In this document: one piece after another, positions 36,548 through 45,570 of the stretch
Position numbering within the stretch: the stretch's first letter is position 1
How the letters are laid out: each line of letters opens with the position of its first letter
Assembly: GCF_900110065.1 (NCBI RefSeq)
Contig: NZ_FOCI01000011.1
Coordinates: 48,361 to 112,360 of the forward strand
Reading direction: 5' to 3'
From: Loktanella fryxellensis
GTDB lineage: Bacteria; Pseudomonadota; Alphaproteobacteria; Rhodobacterales; Rhodobacteraceae
DNA length: 64,000 bases
Made by a program: the position numbers and the translations under genes
Notes under the pieces: model-generated
The model's database searches: none
What the model saw: the letters and a program-made list of their open reading frames with translations, nothing else
What the model was told of the DNA's origin: nothing

Positions 36548-37924
36548 ATGACATTCGATTCGACGATTGCAGCGACACGGTTCGGCACCGGACTGTCCCC
36601 GGTGATCGAACCGCCGTGGGATGTCGATGGCATGCTGGTCCTGCTGTCCGGCCCGGACCGCGCGGCAGAGCGGTTGCCGATCACCGGCATGGCCGGCACC
36701 GTGCCGTCGATGCGCGACATGCAGCAGGCGACGCGGGCCCGCCGCGAAGCGGCTGGCACGCCCCGGCAAGAGGTGACGACAGAAGCCCTGCGCGGTCTGA
36801 ACCGGGAAGCGAACGCGGTACGCGGCCACAACATCCGGTCCACCATCGCCCGCGGTGTCATAGCGCAGGACGGCCTGCGCGAACGGCTGACGCTGTTCTG
36901 GGCGGATCACTTCACGGTGCTGGCCAAGAATTCCGCACAGCGGCACATGCTGACGCCCTTCGTGTCCGATGCGATCCGGCCCCATGTGACGGGCCGCTTC
37001 GGCGACATGCTCAAGGCGGTGGTGATGCATCCGATGATGATCCTCTACCTCGATCAAAGCCGCTCGCTGGGGCCGAATTCGCCACAAGGCCTGCAGGCCG
37101 GGCGCGGGTTGAACGAGAATCTGGCCCGCGAACTGCTGGAACTGCACCTGCTCGGCCCGCAGGGCGGTTACGGCCAAGCCGATGTGACGCAGATGGCGGA
37201 ATTGCTGACGGGTCTGGCCTATGACGCGGATGCGGGCGTGATCTATCGCCCCCGCTGGGCCGAGCCGGGGGCCGAAGTCGTGATGGGACGCCGCTACGCT
37301 GCCGAGGCGGAGATCGGGACGATTCACGCGGCGCTCGACGATCTGGCGCTGCAACCGGCGACCGCGCGCCATATCGCGCTGAAGCTGGCGGTGCATTTCG
37401 TGGCCGAGACGCCGGATGCGGCGCTGGTGGACCACATCGCCGGTGCCTATGTGGCCAGCGGCGGCGACCTGTTGGCCGTGGCGGCGGCGCTGCTCGAACA
37501 TCCCGCGTCATGGTCGCACACGCGGGCCAAGGTGCGACGCCCGGATCTGTTCGTGATCGCTGCCCTGCGGGCGCTGGGCACGCGGGCAGACGCGTTGATG
37601 GCGTTGAACACCGGCGGCTTCGGTCGCCTGATCGACCGACCGCTGGCGGCGATGGGCCAACCAATCGAGCGTCCGATCGGCCCCGATGGCTGGTCGGAGG
37701 CGGCAGCGACATGGATCACGCCGCAGAACCTGGCTGCGCGGATCACGTGGGCGCTGCAACGGCCCGGTGATGTCGTGGACCGCCTGCCGGACCCGCGCGC
37801 CTTTGTCGTCACGGCCATCGGGCCGGACGCGCCCGCCGATCTGGTCTTTGCCGCCGCTGCGGCGGAAAAACAGGCGGATGGCATCGCGCTGGTCCTGACC
37901 TCGCCCGCATTTCAAAGGATCTGA
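36548..37924 (+). CDS. DUF1800 family protein
   Basis: A 458-residue protein of the DUF1800 family. Family motifs are RERLTLFWADHFTV, HPMMILYLDQSRSLG, LNENLARELLELHLLG and the helical C-terminal part. DUF1800 genes are nearly always followed by a DUF1501 gene, as here after two bases; the pair is suggested to act at the cell surface, but its activity is unknown. No clear signal peptide is visible in this member, while the partner has a Tat signal, so it might be carried along or act inside the cell. Confidence 0.9.
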   Translation: MTFDSTIAATRFGTGLSPVIEPPWDVDGMLVLLSGPDRAAERLPITGMAGTVPSMRDMQQATRARREAAGTPRQEVTTEALRGLNREANAVRGHNIRSTIARGVIAQDGLRERLTLFWADHFTVLAKNSAQRHMLTPFVSDAIRPHVTGRFGDMLKAVVMHPMMILYLDQSRSLGPNSPQGLQAGRGLNENLARELLELHLLGPQGGYGQADVTQMAELLTGLAYDADAGVIYRPRWAEPGAEVVMGRRYAAEAEIGTIHAALDDLALQPATARHIALKLAVHFVAETPDAALVDHIAGAYVASGGDLLAVAAALLEHPASWSHTRAKVRRPDLFVIAALRALGTRADALMALNTGGFGRLIDRPLAAMGQPIERPIGPDGWSEAAATWITPQNLAARITWALQRPGDVVDRLPDPRAFVVTAIGPDAPADLVFAAAAAEKQADGIALVLTSPAFQRI

Positions 37925-37926
37925 CC

Positions 37927-39087
37927 ATGGATCGTCGCCGCTTCATCCTCGGGTCCGCCGCACTGGGATGCTCTGCCGCCGCCAGCCCGTTCCTGACGCC
38001 GGTGGCGCTGGCGTCGGGACCGTGGGACAACCGGCTGGTCGTCATCGTGCTGCGGGGCGCGATGGACGGGCTGGACGCAGTGCGGCCGCTTGGCGATCCC
38101 GACTATGCCGGTCTGCGGCCCACGCTGAACGACGGCAAGGGGCTGGCGGTGGACGACTATTGGGCGCTGAACCCCGCGCTGTCGCCCCTGTTGCCGCTGT
38201 GGCAGGCAGGAGAGATGGGGGCGGTGCATGCCGTCTCGACCCCCTACCGCGACGGGCGCAGCCATTTCGACGGTCAGGACGTGCTGGAGGCGGGGAGCCT
38301 GCGGCTGGATGGCGATGCAGGCGGCTGGCTGAACCGGATGGTGGCCACGGTGCCCGGCATGACCGCCGAGACGGCCTACGCCATCGGTCAGGACCGCATG
38401 GCGATCATGACCGGCCCCGCGCCGCACCTGCGCTGGTCGCCGGAGGTGACGCTGGAGATGTCGCCGCAGATGCGCCGCCTGCTGGAGACGACGCTGCACG
38501 GCGATCCGCTGTTCCGCGACGCGGCCCTGCAGGCCGTCGCCATCGCGGACGGCATGGCCGTGGATGACGACGGCATGGCAACCGGCAACGCCGCATCCGC
38601 CACGGCGTTGGCGGAATTCACCGCGGCCCGCCTGCGCGAGGAGACGCGGATCGCCAGTTTCTCGATCAACGGCTGGGACACCCATGCGGGACAGGCGGGC
38701 AACCTGAGCCGCGCTATTGGGCAGCTGGCGCAGACGATCCTGACCCTGCGCGACGGGTTGGGGCCGGTCTGGGACAGGACGGCAGTGCTGTGCATGACCG
38801 AGTTCGGCCGCACCGCGCGCGAGAACGGCACCCGCGGCACCGATCACGGCACCGGTGGCGCGCTGATCTATGCAGGCGGCGCGCTACGCGGCGGACAGGT
38901 GGCGGGCCGCTGGCCGGGCCTGTCGGAGGCGGCGCTCTATGACCGGCGCGACCTGATGCCGACGGGGGATGTGCGGGCCGTCGCGGGCTGGATCATGCGC
39001 GGGCTGTTCGGGTTGGACGCCGACGTGATTGCGCAGTCGGTGTTTCCGGGCCTCGATCTTGGCACCGATCCGGGCCTTATCCTGTGA
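37927..39087 (+). CDS. DUF1501 family protein, Tat-exported
   Basis: A 386-residue protein with a twin-arginine signal (DRRRFILGSAALGCSAAAS) and a DUF1501 domain related to alkaline-phosphatase/sulfatase folds: VVIVLRGAMDGLDAV, RDGRSHFDGQDVLEAG, and the C-terminal CMTEFGRTARENGTRGTDHG that carries the conserved His/Asp. It starts two bases after the DUF1800 stop and its own stop overlaps the next start, so three genes are coupled. Confidence 0.92.
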   Translation: MDRRRFILGSAALGCSAAASPFLTPVALASGPWDNRLVVIVLRGAMDGLDAVRPLGDPDYAGLRPTLNDGKGLAVDDYWALNPALSPLLPLWQAGEMGAVHAVSTPYRDGRSHFDGQDVLEAGSLRLDGDAGGWLNRMVATVPGMTAETAYAIGQDRMAIMTGPAPHLRWSPEVTLEMSPQMRRLLETTLHGDPLFRDAALQAVAIADGMAVDDDGMATGNAASATALAEFTAARLREETRIASFSINGWDTHAGQAGNLSRAIGQLAQTILTLRDGLGPVWDRTAVLCMTEFGRTARENGTRGTDHGTGGALIYAGGALRGGQVAGRWPGLSEAALYDRRDLMPTGDVRAVAGWIMRGLFGLDADVIAQSVFPGLDLGTDPGLIL

Positions 39088-39806
39088 CCGGACCGGCGCG
39101 GCCCCTGGGGGCCATCGTGGCCGATGCCCCACCGCCACCGCATCCGCGGGGCGTGACGCTGACCGGACGGCTGGCATGGCTGCGGCCTCTGGACGCGGTC
39201 GCGGATGCGCCCGCGCTGTTCGCTGCCTTCGCGGACAGTCCGTGGGTCTTCGACTACATGGGCGAGCAGGCACCCACGGATGCCGCGGCGCTGACGACCG
39301 CGCTCGCCGTCTGGGTCGCGCGCGGCGATTGTGCGACCTTCGCCGTGGGGCGGGTCGGGTCGGAGGCGGCGCTGGGCTATGCCTGTCTGATGGGCGTCGT
39401 GCCCGCGATGCGGGAGATCGAGATCGGCAATGCGAACCTGTCGCCCGCGCTGCAGCGCAGTCCGCTTGCGACCGAGGCGTTCAGCCTGCTGCTGGGCTGG
39501 TCGTTCGATGCGGGCTATCGCCGCGTCGTGTGGAAATGCAATGCCCTGAACGCGCCGTCGCGGCGTGCCGCGCAGCGCCTTGGGTTCGGTTACGAGGGGC
39601 TCTTTCGCCAGCACATGATTGTCAAGGGCCGTAACCGCGACACTGCATGGTTCGCCATGACGGACGGTGACTGGCCCGCGATCCGCACGGCCCATGCCCG
39701 GTGGCTGGATCCGGCGAACTTTGATGCGGATGGCCGGCAGCGGCAGGCGCTGGGCGATCTGACGGCGCCGCATGTGGTCGGTTGGGATCCGTCGCGACCG
39801 GCGTAA
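39084..39806 (+). CDS. GNAT family N-acetyltransferase
   Basis: A 240-residue acetyltransferase of the RimJ/RimL-like GNAT type. It has LTGRLAWLRPLDAVADAPAL at the first strand, EIEIGNANLSPALQRSPLAT, and the CoA-site end CNALNAPSRRAAQRLGFGYE. The start is GTG overlapping the DUF1501 stop. Proteins of this subtype modify the N-terminus of ribosomal proteins or small molecules; the target is unknown. Confidence 0.88.
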   Translation: MTGPARPLGAIVADAPPPPHPRGVTLTGRLAWLRPLDAVADAPALFAAFADSPWVFDYMGEQAPTDAAALTTALAVWVARGDCATFAVGRVGSEAALGYACLMGVVPAMREIEIGNANLSPALQRSPLATEAFSLLLGWSFDAGYRRVVWKCNALNAPSRRAAQRLGFGYEGLFRQHMIVKGRNRDTAWFAMTDGDWPAIRTAHARWLDPANFDADGRQRQALGDLTAPHVVGWDPSRPA

Positions 39807-39924
39807 GGTCGCGGGCGGGGTGCGCGGTGCGTGCGGTGCCTGCGGTGTGCCGTGCACCGGCAATGATCGAGCCTGCGGGACCGCCGTGCCGCTCTTTGAC
39901 ACGATGCCCATCGTCCTTCTCGCG

Positions 39925-40641
39925 TCAAAGCCCCGGTGCGGCCGACAGGCGCGTGCGGACCATCCGTCCAAGGTCGCGTAGGCCCGTCGTGGGCGCGACC
40001 CCCGCTGCACGCTGGGCGATCACGCGGCACACGGCGTCCTGCATGTCCGCATCCTTGGCAGAGGTCGCGACCCCCGACAGGAACTGGGTGACGTAATCCA
40101 GTGTCTGCGGGCTGTCGTCGTGATCCAGCACGTCCGCCGCATGGGACAGGTCGTCGCGGTAGGCCAACAGATCCGGTTCCACCCGATCGCGCGACACCAT
40201 GCGCGGCCCCGGCGGTTGCCGGTCGGGCGGCAGGTGCATCAGGATCGCCGCCTGAAACGCGGCAAGGCTGGCCATCGGCTTGGCCACGAAGCCGTCGGCC
40301 CCGGCGGCGATGACCGCATCCTCTGCCGTCAGATCGCCGGAGGTCCCCAGGATCACGTCGATTCGCGGCAATCCCTGGGACAACGCACGGATCAGCGCGG
40401 TGCCGGACCCGTCCGGCAGGCCCACGTCCACGATCACCACGGTCGGGCGATAGACCGACAAATGCTTGCGCGCACTGGCCAGCGTGTCGGCCCGGCGGAT
40501 GCGGGCACCGGACCGCAGGCACAGCATCCGCATCGCCTCGCAGGCGAAACGGCTGTCTTCTACGACCAGCACCGTCAGGCCCAGCAGGGGGCGCTGCGCG
40601 GTGGGCGCCCGGGTGGTCAGCAGCGAAGAAAGGTTGTCCAT
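39925..40641 (-). CDS. Single-domain response regulator with C-terminal extension
   Basis: A 238-residue protein with one receiver domain (about 22-145): acidic pair in VVEDS, phosphoacceptor Asp72 in IVDVGLPDGSG, switch residue in LGTSGD and Lys in VAKP. The remaining 90 residues are helical with no DNA-binding or enzymatic motif. It may pass a signal on by protein contact. No kinase gene is adjacent, so its partner is unknown. The 118-base gap before the window's GNAT gene is G-rich without features. Confidence 0.85.
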   Translation of the reverse strand: MDNLSSLLTTRAPTAQRPLLGLTVLVVEDSRFACEAMRMLCLRSGARIRRADTLASARKHLSVYRPTVVIVDVGLPDGSGTALIRALSQGLPRIDVILGTSGDLTAEDAVIAAGADGFVAKPMASLAAFQAAILMHLPPDRQPPGPRMVSRDRVEPDLLAYRDDLSHAADVLDHDDSPQTLDYVTQFLSGVATSAKDADMQDAVCRVIAQRAAGVAPTTGLRDLGRMVRTRLSAAPGL

Positions 40642-40790
40642 CGGATGTGGCCCCTTGGGTTGCGCAAAGCGGTGAACCTCAGATCACCACGGCAGCGTAA
40701 ACACAGCGTTAACGGACCTGCGGCGAGATGCCGGTGTTGGCATTGCGCGACCGTCATGGCATCACGACCCAAACACGAAGGGAGCCTGTC

Positions 40791-41195
40791 ATGATCGGAC
40801 GCCTGAACCACGTGGCCATCGCCGTGCCCGACCTGATGGCGGCGGCCGACCAGTACCGCGGGGCCCTCGGGGCGGAGGTCGGACCGCCCCTCGACCAGCC
40901 GGACCACGGTGTGACGGTGATCTTCATCACGCTGCCCAACACCAAGATCGAATTGCTGTATCCGCTGGGCGATGCATCCCCGATCGCGAAGTTCCTGGAC
41001 AAGAACCCGGCGGGGGGCATCCACCACATCTGCTACGAGGTGGATGACCTGGTCGCCGCCCGCGACCGTCTGACGGCCACGGGGGCGCGGGTGCTGGGCG
41101 ACGGGACTCCCAAGATCGGCGCACATGGCAAGCCGGTGCTGTTCCTGCATCCCAAGGATTTCCAGGGCACGCTGGTGGAACTCGAACAGGTCTGA
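40791..41195 (+). CDS. mce: Methylmalonyl-CoA epimerase
   Basis: A 134-residue vicinal-oxygen-chelate enzyme that interconverts the two epimers of methylmalonyl-CoA in the propionyl-CoA pathway. Metal and catalytic positions are LNHVAIAVPDL (His), KIELLYPLG (Glu), IHHICYEVDD (His) and GTLVELEQV (Glu). The ribosome site GAAGGGA precedes the ATG. The mutase-associated GTPase meaB is at 59-60 kb, but the mutase itself is not in the window. A DUF1467 gene follows, a common arrangement in this group. Confidence 0.95.
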   Translation: MIGRLNHVAIAVPDLMAAADQYRGALGAEVGPPLDQPDHGVTVIFITLPNTKIELLYPLGDASPIAKFLDKNPAGGIHHICYEVDDLVAARDRLTATGARVLGDGTPKIGAHGKPVLFLHPKDFQGTLVELEQV

Positions 41196-41220
41196 TGTCG
41201 GTCCCGTGCCGGGACCGATG

Positions 41221-41254
41221 CCTCCGGCAGGGGGATATTTTTGACCAGAAGAAG
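41221..41254 (+). repeat. Dispersed intergenic repeat, CCGGGATATTT type
   Basis: GGGGGATATTTTTGACCAG is followed by AAGAAG, between mce and the DUF1467 gene. The fullest copy in the window of the form also found at 25535 and 60183. Confidence 0.7.
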
Positions 41255-41296
41255 CCCGTGGCGCGCAAGGCCGGGCGATATGAAGGATGAGTGACG

Positions 41297-41590
41297 ATGG
41301 GACCGACCTCGGCGATCGTGATGTTCGCGGTGATCTGGTGGATGATCTTTCTGATCGTGCTGCCGCTGCGCAACGTCAGTCAGGGCGAGGCGGGCGTCGT
41401 CGTGCCCGGCACCCACAAATCCGCCCCCGCCGACGTCAAGATCGGGCGCAAGGCCAAGGTGACGACGGTCTGGGCCATCGGCATCTGGATCGTCTTCGCC
41501 AGCATCATCTGGTCCGGTGCGATCACGCTGCAGGACATCGACTGGTTCGACCGGATGGAGCGCGGCCAGCCCCTTGTGCAGCCCGGTTAG
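41297..41590 (+). CDS. DUF1467 membrane protein
   Basis: A 97-residue protein with two membrane helices (SAIVMFAVIWWMIFLIVLPL and VWAIGIWIVFASIIWSGAI) joined by a loop with QGEAGVVVPGTHKSAPAD. This is the DUF1467 family, typical of alphaproteobacteria, of unknown function. The ATG at 41297 is spaced well from AAGGA; a GTG at 41291 is an alternative. Its stop codon overlaps the stop of the convergent gene. Confidence 0.9.
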   Translation: MGPTSAIVMFAVIWWMIFLIVLPLRNVSQGEAGVVVPGTHKSAPADVKIGRKAKVTTVWAIGIWIVFASIIWSGAITLQDIDWFDRMERGQPLVQPG

Positions 41591-42279
41591 GCCTGCCGCG
41601 CCAGCCGGTGATAGAGGTGCGTGAAGGTCGCGGCCCCCAGCACCGGAACGAGCAGGTTCACCACGGGGATCGACAGGGGCACTGCCAGCAGCACCCCCGC
41701 CAGCCAGACCATGCCGGCGTGACGCTGCCGCAGGGCATGCGCACCGGCGCGCCCTTCACGGCGCAGGGCGGCGACCTGGAAATATTCGCGCCCCAGCAGA
41801 TAGCCGTTCATCGCATAGAAGACGAACGGTGCTGCGGGCGGCACGGTGAAATAGATGGCGAAGGCCAGACAGTTCGCAACGATCATCAGGCCGAAGAACC
41901 CGATCCCGTCGCGCAGCCCGTCCCAGAATGACGTGGCGGGGGCGGGCGGCAGCGTGGGGTAGTGTCGCGCCTCGACCGCGTCGGCCACGTCGTCGAGAAA
42001 GAGCGACGTGACCGCGGCGGCGATGGGCAGCATCAGCACGATGGACAGCACCAGCATCAGCGCCAGCATGGACCAGCCCAGTGCGTCGTCGATCCAGTTG
42101 ACCGGACCGATCAGCGGCAGCGTCACCGGGCCAGAGGCGAAGGTGGCGATCAGCCATTGCACGCCCCATGTGATCGCCGCCAGCAGCGCGATCGACACCC
42201 CGATGCCCCAGCCCACGACCCGGCGGAACCGCGGGTCCGGCAACTGCCCCAGCGCCTTGATGAAATCACCAAAGATCAC
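41587..42279 (-). CDS. EI24/CysZ-like membrane protein
   Basis: A 230-residue protein with four or more membrane helices (VSIALLAAITWGVQWLIA, LMLVLSIVLMLPIAAAVTSL, FGLMIVANCLAFAIYFTV, MVWLAGVLLAVPLSIPVVNL). The conserved loop FLDDVADAVEARHYP and NGYLLGREYF match the EI24 family, which includes sulfate permease CysZ. The start is GTG overlapping the stop of the upstream nitroreductase gene. The transported substance is not known. Confidence 0.88.
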   Translation of the reverse strand: MIFGDFIKALGQLPDPRFRRVVGWGIGVSIALLAAITWGVQWLIATFASGPVTLPLIGPVNWIDDALGWSMLALMLVLSIVLMLPIAAAVTSLFLDDVADAVEARHYPTLPPAPATSFWDGLRDGIGFFGLMIVANCLAFAIYFTVPPAAPFVFYAMNGYLLGREYFQVAALRREGRAGAHALRQRHAGMVWLAGVLLAVPLSIPVVNLLVPVLGAATFTHLYHRLARQA

Positions 42280-42854
42280 GCGCGCGACCAGTCGGTGATC
42301 GCGTTCAGGTCCGGGCGCGGGCGGTCGGGGGGCGTGCTGGTGGCGGTCCCGATGTGGACGATGCCAGCCACCGATTCCAGTGGTGCGAGGCCGAGTTCGT
42401 GCTGCACGAAGGTGGCGTCGTGGCTGAACCAGCCCGACAGCCATGTCGCACCGAACCCCGCCGCGAGGCTGGCGTTCACGAGGGCCAGACATACGCCGCC
42501 TGTCGCATAGGTCTGCTCGATCGCGGGCACCTTGTCCGAGGGCTTCGGGCTGTGGACGACCACCACCGCAAGCGATGCCGCGCCGTAGGTCGCCACCGCT
42601 TTGGCGATCTTGTCGGCGGGGACGCCCAGACGCGCGCCATGGGCGGGCAGGGTGCCTGCGATCCGGCCAAGCGCATCCCGGCCCAGAACGACGAAGCGGA
42701 ACGGTTCCAGCTTGCCATGATCGGGGCTGCGGGCGGCGGCGGTCAAGATCCGCGTCAGCGTGTCGCGGTCCGGCATCGGCGTGGTCAGCGCCTGTGCCGG
42801 GACCGACCGGCGGGACAGCAGGAAGGCGAGGGCGGCGGGGTCGGCATCTGGCAT
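42276..42854 (-). CDS. Nitroreductase family protein
   Basis: A 192-residue FMN-dependent oxidoreductase related to YdjA. FMN contacts are LLSRRSVPAQ at the start, ARSPDHGKLEPFRFVVL, and LVNASLAAGFGATWLSGW with a final GTATSTPPDRPRP. The substrate is unknown. It is coupled to the EI24 gene downstream. The GFA gene lies 19 bases upstream on the same strand. Confidence 0.92.
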   Translation of the reverse strand: MPDADPAALAFLLSRRSVPAQALTTPMPDRDTLTRILTAAARSPDHGKLEPFRFVVLGRDALGRIAGTLPAHGARLGVPADKIAKAVATYGAASLAVVVVHSPKPSDKVPAIEQTYATGGVCLALVNASLAAGFGATWLSGWFSHDATFVQHELGLAPLESVAGIVHIGTATSTPPDRPRPDLNAITDWSRA

Positions 42855-42873
42855 GGGGCGGTCCTTTTTGCGC

Positions 42874-43254
42874 TCAGCGCGGGTTCTGTGGCAGGCCATC
42901 GACGATATCATAGGCATCGTCCTGCTGCGACGTGAAGATATGCAGCGCGAGCCGCGTGCCGGTCGGGTCGTCGAATGCCCGCATCGCGACGGCGGTGCGT
43001 GGCCCGTGCAGCGGGTCCCGAAACAGCACCGCGTCACAGATGCCGCAAAAGCCCCGGCGCATGGTGTCGGACGATGCGAACCACACGGGTGTCCCGATGA
43101 CGCTGTGCGCCGTTCGGTCCACGTCGACCGAGGCCCCGACATGGCCCGACTGCATGCGGCACTGCACGCGATGGCAGGCGTTGGGGGCGGGCAGGGGGTC
43201 GGTCACGGCAAAGGGGATGGTCCCGCACAGGCAGGCCCCGGTGTGCGTGGTCAC
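42874..43254 (-). CDS. GFA family (CENP-V/GFA domain) protein
   Basis: A 126-residue zinc protein of the glutathione-dependent formaldehyde-activating (GFA) fold. Cys motifs are GACLCGTIPF, ACHRVQCRM and GFCGICD. It is probably a small carbon-sulfur lyase-like or structural protein; the family name does not prove formaldehyde activity. The start is GTG overlapping the HDAC-like stop. The gene belongs to the compact minus-strand group from 44595 to 41587. Confidence 0.88.
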   Translation of the reverse strand: MTTHTGACLCGTIPFAVTDPLPAPNACHRVQCRMQSGHVGASVDVDRTAHSVIGTPVWFASSDTMRRGFCGICDAVLFRDPLHGPRTAVAMRAFDDPTGTRLALHIFTSQQDDAYDIVDGLPQNPR

Positions 43255-44350
43255 AGGGCATCCTCCATCTCGCGCAGCCACGCGTCGAGGAACGATGCAA
43301 AGCGGGCATCCGGCTGGCGGGCGGCGAACATGGCGGCCATGGGGTCCGACGCCGTGACGGGGCTGCCGGACAACGCCTCCAGCACCGCATGGCCGCAGAA
43401 GGGCACGTAGGTTTCCGCGTAACCGCCCTCGTGCACGGCGACGATGCAGCCGCCGCATCGTCGTCCGCCAGCGCCATGACGCGCCGGGTCATCTGGCGGA
43501 ATGTGTCCGCCGTGGCCAGCATCCGACCCAATGGGTCGTTCAGTGCCGCATCATAGCCGCAGGCGATGACGATGGCGTCGGGGCGGAACGCGCGGATCGC
43601 TGGCAGCGCCAGCCGGTCGAGGGCGGCGAGGTAGCCGTCATGTCCGGTGCCCGCCGGCAGGGGGATGTTCAGGTTGAACCCCAGCCCCGCGCCGCGTCCC
43701 CGGTCGGCGAAGGCACCGGTATCCACCGGATAGTTGCGGTCCTGATGCAGCGAGACCGTCAGCACGTCCGGGTCGTCGTAGAAGATCGCCTCGGTCCCGT
43801 TGCCGTGGTGGACGTCCCAGTCCAGCACGGCGATGCGCTGCGCCAGCCCGTCCGCCTGCACGGCGCGGATGGCGATGGCGATGTTGGCCAGCAGGCAAAA
43901 GCCGTTGGGGAAATCCGGCAGGGCATGGTGCCCCGGCGGGCGCGACAGGGCATAGGCGTTGTGCAGCGTCCCCTGCAGCACGGCGCGCAGTGCGCCGGTC
44001 GCCAGTCCCGCCGACAGGCACGCGGCCTCGAATCCGCCGGGGCCGAAGGGGGTGCGGAGACCCAGTTCGCCGCCGCCCGCGTCCGACAGGGCCTGAAAGG
44101 CGTCGATGTAGTGCGCCGGATGCACCCGCAGCAGATCGGCGCGTGTGGCAGGGGGGGCGCCTGTCATGTGCAGGTCGCGGTCCAGCCCCGTGACGGCGAT
44201 CAGGTTCTTCAACCGGCGCTTCGTCTCTGGGTTCTCGGGCAGGCCGCCGGTGGCGCTGGGTTGCACGAGGCCGCCCACGGGCATCACGCCCGCATAGTTG
44301 CCGCCGCCATGCCAGAAACAGCGCTCGTCCCAGAAGAATCCCGTGGTCAC
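43251..44350 (-). pseudogene. Histone deacetylase-like amidohydrolase, frameshifted
   Basis: A class II HDAC/acetylpolyamine amidohydrolase gene. Most of the enzyme is intact in one frame: SRPPGHHALPDFPNGFCLL, LDWDVHHGNGTEAIFYDDPD, SLHQDRNYP and IVIACGYDAALNDPLG include the zinc ligands. After MALADDDA (near 43450) the frame breaks. The expected continuation (GCIVAVHEGGYAE..., then VPFCGHAVLEALSG) is in another frame and ends at 43251. Restoring one base in the G/C run at about 43449-43453 would join them. The downstream stop overlaps the GFA start exactly as in an intact operon. It may be a recent mutation or a sequencing error. Confidence 0.85.
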
Positions 44351-44595
44351 CGCGCGGTCCCGTCCGGCTTGGACAACTGATAGCTGCCCTCCGGAAGATC
44401 GAGCGCTGCCCCCAGATCGCGCACCTGCGACAGGGACAGGGTGATGGTCCGCGTCTCGTTCAGGCGGGCGTCGAACTGGGTGATCGTGACGCAGTCGTCG
44501 AAGGCGTTCACGATCACATCCTCCTGCAGGTACGGGGCACCTTCGTCGACCAGGGTGATCACGGTCGCGTCGAAATCGTGTTCGATGGTAAACAT
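44347..44595 (-). CDS. Hypothetical protein
   Basis: An 82-residue protein starting MFTIEHDFDATVITLVDEG, with a strand-rich pattern (DVIVNAFDDCVTITQFD). Its stop overlaps the HDAC-like start by four bases, so it is the first gene of the coupled group. It is conserved-looking but no family is named with confidence. Confidence 0.75.
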   Translation of the reverse strand: MFTIEHDFDATVITLVDEGAPYLQEDVIVNAFDDCVTITQFDARLNETRTITLSLSQVRDLGAALDLPEGSYQLSKPDGTAR

Positions 44596-44625
44596 GCCCT
44601 CAACCTAGCGGTGGATGCGGGCGGG

Positions 44626-44685
44626 GGCCAGCCTGCACAACGCCAGCCTGCACAACGCCAGCCCGGACAACGCCAGTCTGGACAA
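44626..44685 (+). repeat. Four tandem 15-base repeats
   Basis: Units of CGCCAGCCTGCACAA and close variants are repeated four times end to end (two nearly identical, the third and fourth with two to three changes). They lie in the gap between divergent genes, 30 bases from the start of the small protein gene. Fifteen-base periodicity would encode pentapeptides if translated, but no gene is supported here. Confidence 0.75.
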
Positions 44686-44788
44686 TCTCGATATTGTGCA
44701 CGGCCGCCACAGGCGGGGACTGGCGGGGGCGGGTCGCGACATGCGATAGCAGTGTGACCCCACCCCATCGCCAAAGGTTGCCGCCCGC

Positions 44789-45526
44789 ATGTCACGCCAT
44801 CCGATCAGCCTTGTCGTGGCGTTGCTGCTGGCCGGATGCGCCGCCGCCCCGGGCGTGCAGGATTCCACGCCGGCACCCACGCCCATCGTGCTGCCGGAAT
44901 CCGCCAGCACGCTGGACACCAGCCGCGACGATGCGCGTCTTGCAGTGCGCAGTCTGGTCACCGTCGTGGAGGCGGTCGAACCCGTCGCCGAGGCGATCTG
45001 CCGCGACCGCTCGCCTGATCTGAACTGCGATTTCGCCTTTGCCGTCGACCGCAACCCCAATGCCCCGCCCAACGCCTTCCAGACGCTGGGGCCTGACGGG
45101 CGGCCGATCGTGGCCTTTACCGTGGCCCTGCTGGCCGAGGCGCGCAACGTCGACGAGATGGCCTTCATCCTGAGCCATGAGGCGGCGCACCACATCGAAG
45201 GCCATCTGGCGCGCCAGAGGCGGAACGCGACGATCGGGGCCGCGATCATGGGGCAGGTGGTCGGCCTGTCTGACGACCCCGACGTGGGCCGCCGCGCCGC
45301 CGAATTCGGCGCGGCCATCGGCGCGCGCACCTATTCCAAGGACTTTGAGCTGGAGGCGGACGCCCTCGGCACCGTGATCGCGGCGCAGGCGGGGTACGAT
45401 CCGGTGCGGGGGGCCGCGTTCTTCTTCCGCATCCCCGATCCGGGCGACACGTTCCTTGGCACCCATCCGGCCAATGCCGAACGGGTGCGGATCGTGCAGC
45501 GCACGGCGGCGCGACTGGGACTTTAG
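44789..45526 (+). CDS. M48 family metalloprotease, lipoprotein
   Basis: A 245-residue peptidase with lipoprotein signal (lipobox LLAGC, Cys16). The zinc motif is HEAAH in ILSHEAAHHIEGHL, and the third ligand is Glu in FELEADALGT. This resembles periplasmic BepA/Oma1-like proteases that control outer-membrane protein quality, but without a TPR domain, so the protein is short. It converges on the hemolysin III gene. Confidence 0.92.
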   Translation: MSRHPISLVVALLLAGCAAAPGVQDSTPAPTPIVLPESASTLDTSRDDARLAVRSLVTVVEAVEPVAEAICRDRSPDLNCDFAFAVDRNPNAPPNAFQTLGPDGRPIVAFTVALLAEARNVDEMAFILSHEAAHHIEGHLARQRRNATIGAAIMGQVVGLSDDPDVGRRAAEFGAAIGARTYSKDFELEADALGTVIAAQAGYDPVRGAAFFFRIPDPGDTFLGTHPANAERVRIVQRTAARLGL

Positions 45527-45570
45527 GCGACTGGGGCTTTCGGCTGGCGGCGCTTTCGCGTGCCGGGCCG

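Noticed and set aside
44626..44685. Pentapeptide-repeat protein
   Set aside because: Only four units, no start or ribosome site, and stops close by in the relevant frames.
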